Below, piece by piece: positions 8,430 to 18,937 of a stretch of 64,000 nucleotides of DNA. The DNA comes from Roseomonas acroporae (GTDB lineage: Bacteria; Pseudomonadota; Alphaproteobacteria; Acetobacterales; Acetobacteraceae): contig NZ_JALPRX010000023.1 in assembly GCF_023223525.1 (NCBI RefSeq), forward strand, positions 1-64,000. The letters run 5' to 3'. The position numbers and the translations under genes are program-made. The notes beneath the pieces are model-generated. The model saw nothing but the letters and a program-made list of their open reading frames with translations, searched no databases and had not been told where the DNA came from. Each line of letters begins with the position of its first letter. The first letter of the stretch is position 1.

Positions 8430-8471
8430 CGGACACGACCCGCGCGGCACCCGCCGCGCGGGCCGACCGGA

Positions 8472-8510
8472 AAAGGGACCCGGGGAGCGATCCCCGGGGC
8501 CCTTTCGCTT
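8472..8510 (+). terminator. Terminator downstream of BI-1 gene
   Basis: A 15-bp stem with one mismatch (8472-8486 with 8491-8505) and a 4-nt loop, flanked by an A-run on the left and CTTTCGCTTTCCTGCTTT on the right. The flanking runs on both sides suit termination in both directions, serving also the convergent carD gene. Confidence 0.7.
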
Positions 8511-8585
8511 TCCTGCTTTCGCTTTCCCGCCATGGCCCGCACGGCGCCGCGGTGGCGCCGCGGTTCCCGTTGCGTGCCGCCTGGG

Positions 8586-8664
8586 GCGTTTCCGGGCTGG
8601 GCGCACGCGCCCAGCGGCCGGAAGATGCCCCGGATCGAAAGGCCGGAACGGCTCCGGCGTCACG
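8586..8664 (-). repeat. Family 1 repeat, degenerate copy F
   Basis: It aligns by eye with copies B, C and D: an inner hairpin GCTGGGCGC-ACG-CGCCCAGC, then a GGAAGATGC segment in place of GGAAAATGC, then GGCCGGAACGGCTCCGG. Only one arm of the long hairpin is retained. It lies between the two convergent gene ends. Confidence 0.6.
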
Positions 8665-8710
8665 AGAACGCCACGGGGCCCGGCGCGGCTCCGCCCTCCG
8701 GGACCGGCGC

Positions 8711-9511
8711 TCAGGCGCCCTTCATGTAGGCCTGGATCTTGTCCGACGCCGCCGCCTTGTCGGTGCGGTCGATCGCCGCGACCTCGGCGGCGAGGCGGTC
8801 GAGCGCCTGCTCGTAGATCTGCCGCTCCGAGAAGGACTGGTCGGGCTGGCCGGCGTTGCGGTGCAGGTCGCGCACCACCTCGGCGATCGCCACCGGGTCG
8901 CCGGAGTTGATCTTCGCCTCGTATTCCTGCGCCCGGCGCGACCACATGGTGCGCTTGATGCGGGCACGGCCGCGCAGCGTCTGCAGCGCCTCCTCGATGC
9001 CCTCGGTGGTGGCGAGCTTGCGCAGGCCGGAGGAGGCGGCCTTGTTGATCGGCACCCGCAGCGTCATGCGGTTCTCCTCGAAGGTGACCACGATCACCTT
9101 GAGCGAGAGCCCGGCCGCCTGCATGGTCTCGATGCCCTGCACCGTGCCGACGCCGTGGGTCGGGTAGACGACGTGGTCGCCCGCCCTGAACTCCTCGGGC
9201 TTGACCACCCGCACCGGCTTGGGCGGCGGCGGCGGGGCATCGTCCTCGTCCTCGTCCTCCTCGATGAGGTCGAAGTCGGGCGGCAGCGGCGCCATGGCCT
9301 GCGTCTCGGCGAGGCCCGGTGGCGTCGCGCGCGCCGGTACGCCCTTGGCCGGCGCCGGCTTGCCCGGCGCGGTCCTGGCCGGACTCGCGACCTTCGCCGC
9401 CACCGCGGCCTTGCCGGCGCCGGCGGCGCGGGCCTGCTCCGGGTTGGCAGCGGGCGGGATGTCGGAGGCGACGGCTTCCGGGGCGGACTGTTTGCGGCTT
9501 TGCGCCTTCAT
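8711..9511 (-). CDS. carD: CarD family transcriptional regulator
   Basis: 266 residues. The CarD/TRCF RNA-polymerase-interacting domain begins near residue 105 with FRAGDHVVYPTHGVGTV and the segment NRMTLRVPINKA; the helical DNA-binding part includes KRTMWSRRAQEYEAKI. CarD binds RNA polymerase beta and stabilises open promoter complexes. The first 100 residues are a Pro/Ala-rich tail ending in an acidic stretch (EEDEDEDD) and a proline run, longer than the usual alphaproteobacterial CarD of about 165-170 residues. It follows ferredoxin and S4 genes, a conserved alphaproteobacterial order. Confidence 0.94.
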   Translation of the reverse strand: MKAQSRKQSAPEAVASDIPPAANPEQARAAGAGKAAVAAKVASPARTAPGKPAPAKGVPARATPPGLAETQAMAPLPPDFDLIEEDEDEDDAPPPPPKPVRVVKPEEFRAGDHVVYPTHGVGTVQGIETMQAAGLSLKVIVVTFEENRMTLRVPINKAASSGLRKLATTEGIEEALQTLRGRARIKRTMWSRRAQEYEAKINSGDPVAIAEVVRDLHRNAGQPDQSFSERQIYEQALDRLAAEVAAIDRTDKAAASDKIQAYMKGA

Positions 9512-9813
9512 GCCCGAACTATGTCCTTCCTGCTGCCTGTGCCACGAATGGCCGTGCCGGCCATGCTGGCCGCGACACGAGCCCTGGCCACGGCACCGAT
9601 GCCGCCCCGCATGGCGGCGCCGATCTGAAACGGGAGAGCCGCCGACGCGCTCCGGCGACCGACGGCCCAGGGGTGGAAATGTACCAGAAATGACTTACCG
9701 CGTCATCCCCTGTCATCATGGCTCCCGGCAGGAGCCCCTGTCGCGGGCGGTGCAACATCCCGCCCGCCCCGCCCGGCTGCTCCGGCCTGCCGGCCCCAGC
9801 GCCGGGAGGCGGA
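9512..9813. other. Spacer between fdxA and carD
   Basis: 302 nt without a gene. The middle (about 9670-9720) is less GC-rich and contains several GTCAT/ATGAC inverted pairs, where a carD promoter on the minus strand would be expected. No convincing -35/-10 pair was chosen. Confidence 0.3.
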
Positions 9814-10146
9814 TCAGGGCTTGCCCGGCTCGGGGCTGAACAGCGCCTTCTTGTCCGGCTTGTCCTTCCACTCGTCGGCATCGGCCGGGGTGTCGCCCTT
9901 GCGGGTGATGTTGGGCCAGCTCCCGGCATAGGTGCGGTTCAGCTCGGCCCATTCCGCCGCACGGTCGTCGCTGTCGGGCACGATCGCCTCGGCGGGGCAT
10001 TCCGGCTCGCACACGCCGCAGTCGATGCACTCGTCGGGATGGATCACTAGGAAGTTCTCGCCCACATAGAAGCAGTCCACCGGGCAGACCTCGACGCAGT
10101 CCATGTACTTGCACTTGATGCAGTTCTCGGTGACGACGTAGGTCAT
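9814..10146 (-). CDS. fdxA: 7Fe ferredoxin FdxA
   Basis: 110 residues, standard length. The N terminus [17 protein letters not shown] leads into [10 protein letters not shown], followed by [12 protein letters not shown]: the mixed [3Fe-4S]/[4Fe-4S] cysteine pattern of bacterial FdxA. The C-terminal part ([11 protein letters not shown], then a charged tail) is typical of the alphaproteobacterial proteins. It is a soluble low-potential electron carrier. It lies between the S4-protein gene and carD on the same strand. Confidence 0.95.
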   Translation of the reverse strand: MTYVVTENCIKCKYMDCVEVCPVDCFYVGENFLVIHPDECIDCGVCEPECPAEAIVPDSDDRAAEWAELNRTYAGSWPNITRKGDTPADADEWKDKPDKKALFSPEPGKP

Positions 10147-10597
10147 GCACGGCTCCAGGGCAGGATCGCGGACCGCCCGGCTGGCCGCCCGGGCGAGCGG
10201 GTCGGGGTTCGGGGTCGGCCGGTCGCGGCGGGCCCGATGCGGCCCGGAGCCGGTGCCCGCGCCGGCCCCGGCGCCTGGCCGGGCCGGCTCCGGCCGGACC
10301 CTGCCCCGCGACATGTCGGGCAGACGGGGCGCGCCGGGACGGACCGCAGGGCATGGCCGCCGCGCACCGCCGCGACACATGGCGCGGGGATGCCCGACTG
10401 GCAAGCGTGTCGGCGACATGGCGGCGCTGCGTCCGTCGGAAGGCGCCGGTGCGTCGGCGCGGATCGCCGGCAGGCGGCGTGCCCGCGGGCGCGAAGCCGC
10501 CATCCCCATGGCGCGGCCGCCCCTTCGCCCCCGCCCCTTCGCCCCCGCGCCGACCGCCCTGCGCCGACCGGTCCGCGTCGTCCTCGCCCGACCGGCA
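10147..10597. other. Spacer between S4-protein gene and fdxA
   Basis: 451 nt with no supportable gene. All open frames here lack homology-like features and have arginine/alanine/proline compositions expected of GC-rich noncoding sequence. No strong hairpin or repeat family copy was recognised. Confidence 0.4.
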
Positions 10598-10927
10598 TCA
10601 GCCCCGGGCGCCGTCCTGCGACACGCCGCCGGGCGGCCCCGGCTCGGCGGGCGGCAACTCCTCGTACAGGCCGCGCGCCTCGGCCGCCGGCCCGCGCCGG
10701 TCGCCCAGCGCCCGGATTCGCCACACGCGCACCGCGGCGCGCCCCGGCGCGAAGGTCAGCACGTCGCCCGGCCGCAGCCTGGCGTGCGGCTTGTCGGTGG
10801 GCTGGCGGTTGATCCGCACCCCGCCCGTCTCGACCAGCCGGGCGCAGGCGGCGCGGGTCTTGGCCACGCGCGCGCACCACAGCCACTTGTCCACGCGCTG
10901 CCAGTCCCGGTCCTCGGCTTCCGCCAC
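10598..10927 (-). CDS. S4-domain RNA-binding protein (Hsp15-like)
   Basis: 109 residues from a GTG at 10927; the frame stays open further upstream but the added residues are arginine-rich and not family-like. The S4 fold is clear: [19 protein letters not shown], then [28 protein letters not shown]. Hsp15-type proteins bind rRNA on stalled 50S subunits. No ATG is available, so the start is uncertain. In other alphaproteobacteria this gene precedes fdxA and carD, which supports the call. Confidence 0.82.
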   Translation of the reverse strand: MAEAEDRDWQRVDKWLWCARVAKTRAACARLVETGGVRINRQPTDKPHARLRPGDVLTFAPGRAAVRVWRIRALGDRRGPAAEARGLYEELPPAEPGPPGGVSQDGARG

Positions 10928-11020
10928 CCGTCCCGTCCCCGTCCCGTCAGGCGGGGAGGGTAGGGGGGAAAGGGACCGCGCCGGAAGCCTCGCCGCCACC
11001 GGCGCGCGCAGCCTTGACCG

Positions 11021-11095
11021 CCGCCGGTCCACCCGCCGCCGGTCCACCCGCTGCCGGCCCGCTCGCCGCCGGGCTCCCCGCCACCGGACTTCCCG
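11021..11095. repeat. Short GC tandem repeat
   Basis: About four imperfect 16-nt units of the type GCCGCCGGTCCACCCG fill the spacer between the amidohydrolase stop codon and the S4-protein gene. Confidence 0.55.
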
Positions 11096-11098
11096 CCG

Positions 11099-12313
11099 TC
11101 ATCCGGTCGGCTGCGCCGCCTCGCCGCCCGGCCCGGCCGCCACGCCGTCTCGCGCCACCGCCCGGCCGCGCCGCAGCACCAGCCGGCGCGGCGGCCGCGC
11201 CACCACCGCCTCGGCCGGCGACTCCGCCGCCACCAGCACGAGGTCGGCCCAGCAGCCCGGCGCCAGCCCGTAATCCGCCAGCCCCAGCACCGCCGCGCCG
11301 CCCGTGGTGCAGAGGTCGAGCGCCATGGCGATCTCCTCGTCGCGCCGGCAGTTCCAGCGCAGCCCGGTCAGCATCGCCCGCTCCAGCATGTCGCCGTTGC
11401 CGTAGGGGTTCCAGGTGTCGCGGATGCCGTCGTTGCCGGCGCAGACGCGGATGCCGAGCTCGCGCAGCCTCGGCACCGGCGGCACCGGCCGGCTCGCCGG
11501 CGCCGTGGTGGCGATGGCGACGTCCAGCCGCGCGAGCCGCTCCAGCAGCGCCGACACCGTGGCCGGCTCCGCATCGCCCAGGCAGAAGGCGTGGCTCACC
11601 GTCACCCGCCCCTGCATGCCCAACGCCTCGGCGCGCTCCAGGATCAGCTCCAGGCTGAAGGCGCCCAGCGCGCCGGGCTCGTGCAGGTGGATGTCCACCG
11701 GCCGCCCGAACCGCTCGGCCAGCCCGAACACCACGTCGAGATGCCCCTTCGGATCGCGGTCGATGGCGCAGGGATCGAGCCCGCCCACGATGTCCGCGCC
11801 GAGCCGCAGCGCCCCTTCCAGCAGCGCCGCGACGCCCGGCCGCGCGACGATGCCCGATTGCGGGAAGGCCACCACCTCGATCGACACGTGGTCGGCCCAG
11901 GCCGCCCGCGTCTCCATCACCCCCTCGACCGCCTCCAGCCCCATCACGTCGTCCACGTCCACGTGGCTGCGGATCGCCGTGGTGCCGAAGGCGACCGACT
12001 GCGCCACCTGCCGCGCCGACTGCCGTGCCGGGTCGATCCCCCACTCGCGCTTCAGCCGGCGCTCGGTCTCGATCTTGTCGATGATCGCCGGCCCCGCCTG
12101 GTGCGGCCGCCAGCCCATGCCCAGCAGGGTCTTGTCGAGATGCGTATGCCCCTCCACGAGCCCCGGCAGCAGCAGCGCGCCGCCGCCCTGCTCCACCGCC
12201 GCGTCCGGCGCCGGCGGCGTGCCGGGCGCGGCGATGCGCCCGTCGCGGATCAGCAGGTCGACGGGCGGCCCGCCCATCGGGCGGACGTCGCGCAGCAGCA
12301 GGTCTCGGGTCAC
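11099..12313 (-). CDS. Cytosine-deaminase-like amidohydrolase
   Basis: 404 residues from a GTG at 12313 with GGAG about 8 nt upstream. Amidohydrolase metal-site motifs are present: LVEGHTHLDKTLLG (HxH), VDIHLHEPG, VSHAFCLG and CAGNDGIRDTWNPYGNGD. These match the CodA / N-isopropylammelide hydrolase branch, which deaminates cytosine or related ring amines in the cytoplasm. The neighbour upstream is a DyP peroxidase on the same strand. Substrate cannot be settled; cytosine is only one candidate. Confidence 0.85.
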   Translation of the reverse strand: MTRDLLLRDVRPMGGPPVDLLIRDGRIAAPGTPPAPDAAVEQGGGALLLPGLVEGHTHLDKTLLGMGWRPHQAGPAIIDKIETERRLKREWGIDPARQSARQVAQSVAFGTTAIRSHVDVDDVMGLEAVEGVMETRAAWADHVSIEVVAFPQSGIVARPGVAALLEGALRLGADIVGGLDPCAIDRDPKGHLDVVFGLAERFGRPVDIHLHEPGALGAFSLELILERAEALGMQGRVTVSHAFCLGDAEPATVSALLERLARLDVAIATTAPASRPVPPVPRLRELGIRVCAGNDGIRDTWNPYGNGDMLERAMLTGLRWNCRRDEEIAMALDLCTTGGAAVLGLADYGLAPGCWADLVLVAAESPAEAVVARPPRRLVLRRGRAVARDGVAAGPGGEAAQPTG

Positions 12314-12452
12314 GGCATCGCTCCGGCTCTCGTCGGGTGGCAGCGTAGCGCGGGCGGCGGGCGAGGGGGCCGGCGGCGGGACAGGATGGACGGGGAGACC
12401 GGATGCGGCCCGGGTCCGGGGCGTGCCGTACGCGCCGGGTCGCCGGCCCCGC

Positions 12453-13439
12453 TCAGCCCCCTCCCTTGATCCTGGCCTGCGCCGCCTCGACCAGCGCCTC
12501 CAGAGTCGGCCGGGACGGTGCGAAAAAGGTGGTCCCCGTCTCCGGCGTCGAGAAGTCCAGCAGCCGGTCGTAGGCGCCCGCCGGCTCGCCGACATACATC
12601 CGTTGCAGCATCTTCTCGATCACCCACAGCCGGCGCGAATAGCCGATGAAGTAGGTGCCGAACTCCCGCCGCCCCGGCCGGCCGAAGGGCATGTTGTCGC
12701 GCAATATGTCGTGCTCCGCGCCCTGCTCGTCGACGATGGTGGCGAGCGTCTTGTGCGACTTGCGCGGCGCGTCGTCGTCGTCCAGCTCGACGTTGTCGAG
12801 CTTGGTGCGGCCGATGATCGCCTCCTGCTCCGGCGCCGGCACCCGCCCCCAGGCGCCGAGGTCGTGCAGGTACTTCTGCACGACGACGTAGCTGCCGCCC
12901 CGGAATTCCTCGTCCTCCCCGCCCACCAGCGCCGAGGCCGGCAGGTCGGGGCCGGTCGGGTTGGCGGTGCCGTCCACGAAGCCCAGCAGGTCGCGCGCGT
13001 CGAAGTAGCGGAAGCCGCACACCTCGTCCGCGACGGTCGCCGCGTCGCCCAGCCCGTCGAGCAGCAGCCGTTCGAACTCGAAGCAGAAATCCGCCCGCTC
13101 GGCGCGGATGTGGAAGAGCAGGTCGCCCGGCGTCGCCGGCGCGTCGTGCCGGGCGCCCCTGATCGGCGCGAAGGGCTTCAGCTCCAGCGGCCGCCGGCCG
13201 AGCCGCAGCCTGTCCCACAGCGCGCTGCCGATGCCGACGATGCAGGAGAGCCGCGCACCGAGGTCGCGGAACCCGACCGTCTTGACCAGGTCCGCCAGCC
13301 CGTCGAGCGTCGCGCAGACCTTGCCGAGCGCCGCGTCCCCCTCCGGGACGGTGAGGACGAGGAAGACGGCGGCGCGCGACAGCGGCGCGTCGATGCTCTG
13401 GGCGTCGATCGGCACCCGGTCCCAGCTCTTCTCCGACAT
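12453..13439 (-). CDS. DyP-type peroxidase (YfeX/DypB-like)
   Basis: 328 residues; ATG at 13439. The DyP fingerprint GFVDGTANP (GxxDG) lies near the middle, DNMPFGRPGRREFGTYFIGYSRR carries the conserved distal Arg region, and WVIEKMLQRMYVGEP is the family C-terminal helix. No signal peptide, so cytoplasmic or encapsulated. It begins 188 nt after the end of katG on the same strand, suggesting joint peroxide defence. No encapsulin gene or obvious cargo tail is seen. Confidence 0.92.
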   Translation of the reverse strand: MSEKSWDRVPIDAQSIDAPLSRAAVFLVLTVPEGDAALGKVCATLDGLADLVKTVGFRDLGARLSCIVGIGSALWDRLRLGRRPLELKPFAPIRGARHDAPATPGDLLFHIRAERADFCFEFERLLLDGLGDAATVADEVCGFRYFDARDLLGFVDGTANPTGPDLPASALVGGEDEEFRGGSYVVVQKYLHDLGAWGRVPAPEQEAIIGRTKLDNVELDDDDAPRKSHKTLATIVDEQGAEHDILRDNMPFGRPGRREFGTYFIGYSRRLWVIEKMLQRMYVGEPAGAYDRLLDFSTPETGTTFFAPSRPTLEALVEAAQARIKGGG

Positions 13440-13627
13440 CCCCGGCACCCCGTCCCGTCGCGCGGTGAATAACAGACGTCCCGCCCGCCGTCGTCCAGGC
13501 CCGGCTCGCGGCCATGGCGGCGCGCCGTCCGCGCGTCTCCCGGCCCCCGGCACGGCACGGGCCCCCGGCGTCGCCGCCGGAGGCCCGTTCCCCTTCCGGC
13601 CCGCCGCGCGCGACGGGCCCGGCCGGA

Positions 13628-16325
<2,698 letters not shown>

Positions 16326-17999
16326 TCACGTCGCCGGATCGTGCCCCCGCGCTGCCGCTCCGGCCGCCCGCTCCCGCTCCATCCGCCGCAGCACGCCGCG
16401 CTGGATCTTCCCCGTCGCCGTCACCGGCAGCGCGTCCACGAACTCCACGGCGCGCGGATACTCGTGCGCGGCCAGCCGCTCGCGCACGAAGCCCTGCAAT
16501 TCCGCCGCCAGCGCCGCCGAGGGCGCGAACCCGTCCCGCAGCACCACCCACGCCTTCACCAGCTCGGTGCGCACCGGGTCCGGCACGCCGATCACCGCCG
16601 CGACCGCCACCGCCGGGTGGCGAGCCAGGCAGTCCTCCACCTCGCCCGGCCCGATGCGGTAGCCGGCGCTGGTGATCACGTCGTCGTCGCGCCCGACGAA
16701 CCAGAGGTAGCCGTCCTCGTCCTGCCGGGCCGTGTCGCCGGTCAGCAGCCAGCCATTGGCGAATTTCGCCGCCGTCGCCCGGCTGTTGTTCCAGTAGCCG
16801 AGGAACATCACCGGATCGGGCCGCGCCACGCCGACCTGCCCGGCCTCGCCCACCGGCAGCTCGTTCCCCTCGGCGTCCACGATCGCCACGCGGTGCCCCG
16901 GATAGGGCTTCCCCAGCGATCCCGGCCGCACCGGGTAGAGCCGGCTCGCATTCCCCGCGACCAGGTTGCATTCGGTCTGGCCGTAGAATTCGTGCAGCGT
17001 CAGCCCGAAGCCCGCCTTCGCCCACTCCAGCAGCTCCGCGCCCAGGGTCTCGCCGCCGCTGGCGATGCTGCGCAGCGCGACGCCCGCCGGCGGCGGACCG
17101 GCCGCGCGCAGCAGGCGCAGCGCGGTGGGCGGCATGAACACGTTGCGCACCGCGTGCCGCGCCATCAGCGCATAGGCCGCCTCGGGGTCGAACTTGCGCG
17201 CCCGGTGCGCCAGCACCGGCACGCCGTGGTGCAGCGAGGGCAGCAGCACGTCGAGCAGACCGCCGATCCAGGCCCAGTCCGCCGGGCTCCACATCAGGTC
17301 GCCCGGCTGCGGGAAGAAGTCGTGCGGCAGCTCCACGCCCGGCAGGTGCCCGAGCAGCACGCGGTGCGCGTGCAGCGCCCCCTTCGGGTTGCCGGTGGTG
17401 CCGGAGGTGTAGATCATCAGCGCCGGGTCGTCCGCGCCCGTCGGCACGTGCTCGCCATGCGGCGAGGCCTGGGCCAGCGCCGCCTCCCACGCGATGCCGG
17501 GCGCCGGCACGAAGCCCGCGCCCGTCACCCAGATCCGCTCCAGCGCCGGCAGCTGCCCGAGCAGCGGCAGCAGCCGCGCCAGGCCCTCCATGTCGGTCAG
17601 CACGCCGCGCGCGCCGCTGTCGGCGAGCCGGTAGAGCAGCGCCTCCGCGCCGAACAGCACGAAGAGCGGCACGCTCACCACGCCCGCCTTGAACGCGCCG
17701 AGATGCCCGATCGCCACCTCGGCCGATTGCGGCAGCAGGATCGCCAGCCGGTCGCCGGGCAGGAAGCCCTCCACCCGCAGCAGGTTGCTGAAGCGGCTGC
17801 TCTGCCGGTCGAGCGCGTGGAAGCCCGTCACCCGCGTCGTGCCGTCCGCCTCCGCGGCGATGACGGCCGGCCTGTCCGGGCCGGCGGCATGGCGGCAGAT
17901 GTCGAGGCCGATGTTGAACCGGGCCGGCACCGACCAGCGGAAATCCGCCCGGTGACGCGCCCATCGCGCCGCCGCGTCGCTCTCTCCCGGACCGCTCAC
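16326..17999 (-). CDS. AMP-forming acyl-CoA synthetase (medium-chain/benzoate-type)
   Basis: 557 residues from a GTG at 17999, preceded by GGGGAGG. ANL-superfamily motifs are complete: MIYTSGTTGNPKGALHAHR (P-loop), EFYGQTECN, GWLLTGDTARQDEDGYLWFVGRDDDVI and the C-terminal catalytic lysine motif VTATGKIQRGVLRR. The N-terminal FNIGLDICRHAAGPDRPA resembles the medium-chain acyl-CoA synthetase branch. It activates a carboxylic acid to its CoA thioester. A DOPA-dioxygenase-like gene lies upstream on the same strand across a 244-nt spacer containing a family 3 repeat. Confidence 0.92.
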   Translation of the reverse strand: MSGPGESDAAARWARHRADFRWSVPARFNIGLDICRHAAGPDRPAVIAAEADGTTRVTGFHALDRQSSRFSNLLRVEGFLPGDRLAILLPQSAEVAIGHLGAFKAGVVSVPLFVLFGAEALLYRLADSGARGVLTDMEGLARLLPLLGQLPALERIWVTGAGFVPAPGIAWEAALAQASPHGEHVPTGADDPALMIYTSGTTGNPKGALHAHRVLLGHLPGVELPHDFFPQPGDLMWSPADWAWIGGLLDVLLPSLHHGVPVLAHRARKFDPEAAYALMARHAVRNVFMPPTALRLLRAAGPPPAGVALRSIASGGETLGAELLEWAKAGFGLTLHEFYGQTECNLVAGNASRLYPVRPGSLGKPYPGHRVAIVDAEGNELPVGEAGQVGVARPDPVMFLGYWNNSRATAAKFANGWLLTGDTARQDEDGYLWFVGRDDDVITSAGYRIGPGEVEDCLARHPAVAVAAVIGVPDPVRTELVKAWVVLRDGFAPSAALAAELQGFVRERLAAHEYPRAVEFVDALPVTATGKIQRGVLRRMERERAAGAAARGHDPAT

Positions 18000-18150
18000 C
18001 GCGTCGCCTCCCCTGTTCCGTGCGGCGATCCTATCAGGGGGCGAGGCCCGCCGGCAGCGGCGGCCACCGGATGACGACGAGCCGGACGGTCGGCCATCGG
18101 CGGGGGCTCCGGCTGTCGCCGATGCCCGATCGGCGAACGGGAAGAGGCCT

Positions 18151-18205
18151 GGGCGGGCTCCGCCCTCCTGCCGGATGGGGTTCGGGGAAGGCGGCGCCTT
18201 CCCCG
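18151..18205. repeat. Family 3 double-hairpin repeat, copy 1
   Basis: A first hairpin, GGGCGGGCTCCGCCCTCC, is followed by GGATGGGG and a second 10-bp hairpin (18183-18192 with 18196-18205, core GGGGAAGGC/GCCTTCCCC). The same arrangement recurs at 28791-28855. It sits between the two minus-strand genes and could terminate the upstream one. Confidence 0.65.
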
Positions 18206-18243
18206 AGGCCACGATGCCGGACGGAAGGGGCGCCGGCCTCGAC

Positions 18244-18663
18244 TCACCCGCCCGGCGCGGTGTTCGGCACCACCGGCGCGGGCGCCTCGCCACGCGCCGC
18301 CAGCGAGCGCGGCAGCCCCTCGGCCGAGAGCGGCAGCACCGCCCCCAGCCACAGCGCGTGGACCAGATGGTCGGCCCAGGGATCGTCGGTGTTGGGATGC
18401 ACGAACACCGTCAGGCCGAGCCGGTTGAGCATCAGCCAGAGCACGAATTCCGCGAACAGCGCCTTGTCGAACGCCACCTGGTACATCGGCGCGGCGTGCG
18501 GCCCCACCGTCTTCTCGTGCCAGCGGCCGAGCTGCACCGCGAAGCGCGCCCCGATCCAGCCGCGCAGCCGCTCCGCCGCCGGCCGTGTCGCCGCGTCGAA
18601 ATAGATGTGCGCGTGGTAGCTGGCGATCGCGGCGGGATCCGCCGGCATGGCCGGGTGTTCCAT
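18244..18663 (-). CDS. DOPA 4,5-dioxygenase family protein
   Basis: 139 residues with ATG at 18663 and a GGAGGGAG ribosome site. Seen: SYHAHIYFD at the N terminus, GPHAAPMYQVAF in the middle and VHPNTDDPWADHLVHALWLG near the C terminus; these histidines match the metal-binding pattern of the small aromatic-ring-cleavage family. Members open catechol-type rings such as DOPA; the natural bacterial substrate is often unknown. The co-directional acyl-CoA synthetase downstream hints at aromatic acid breakdown, but that is inference. Confidence 0.85.
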   Translation of the reverse strand: MEHPAMPADPAAIASYHAHIYFDAATRPAAERLRGWIGARFAVQLGRWHEKTVGPHAAPMYQVAFDKALFAEFVLWLMLNRLGLTVFVHPNTDDPWADHLVHALWLGAVLPLSAEGLPRSLAARGEAPAPVVPNTAPGG

Positions 18664-18780
18664 GCGCTCCCTCCGCCCCGGCCGGCGATGTCGGCACGGG
18701 CCGTCGCCAGCCTGGACGGATCCGGCGCCGCTGGGAAGGGGCCGGAACGGTCGCCGGCAGGAGAACGGCGCCCTCGCCGC

Positions 18781-18937
18781 CGACGGGATTTCGCGAAAAT
18801 GGAGAATTTCTTATGAAAAAACAACCAGAAGGTTTCATTTCGTGGATCTGATCGACTTGGAACAGGAATTATTGCTCCTGGTATGCAATCAGCGATAGAA
18901 GCGGGCATTCCCTTTTCTCCGAGCATCCGAGCCGACC
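18781..18937. promoter_or_regulatory. AT-rich island with candidate promoter
   Basis: This is the least GC-rich stretch nearby. On the plus strand TTGGAA (18857-18862) and TATGCA (18882-18887) form a weak 19-nt-spaced promoter candidate facing the histidine kinase gene. GGAG at 18801 precedes a 12-codon ORF (18813-18851). A minus-strand promoter for the dioxygenase gene could also lie here. Confidence 0.35.

Noticed and set aside
18813-18851. 12-codon ORF as a gene
   Set aside because: Too short to support without conservation; mentioned only as a leader candidate.
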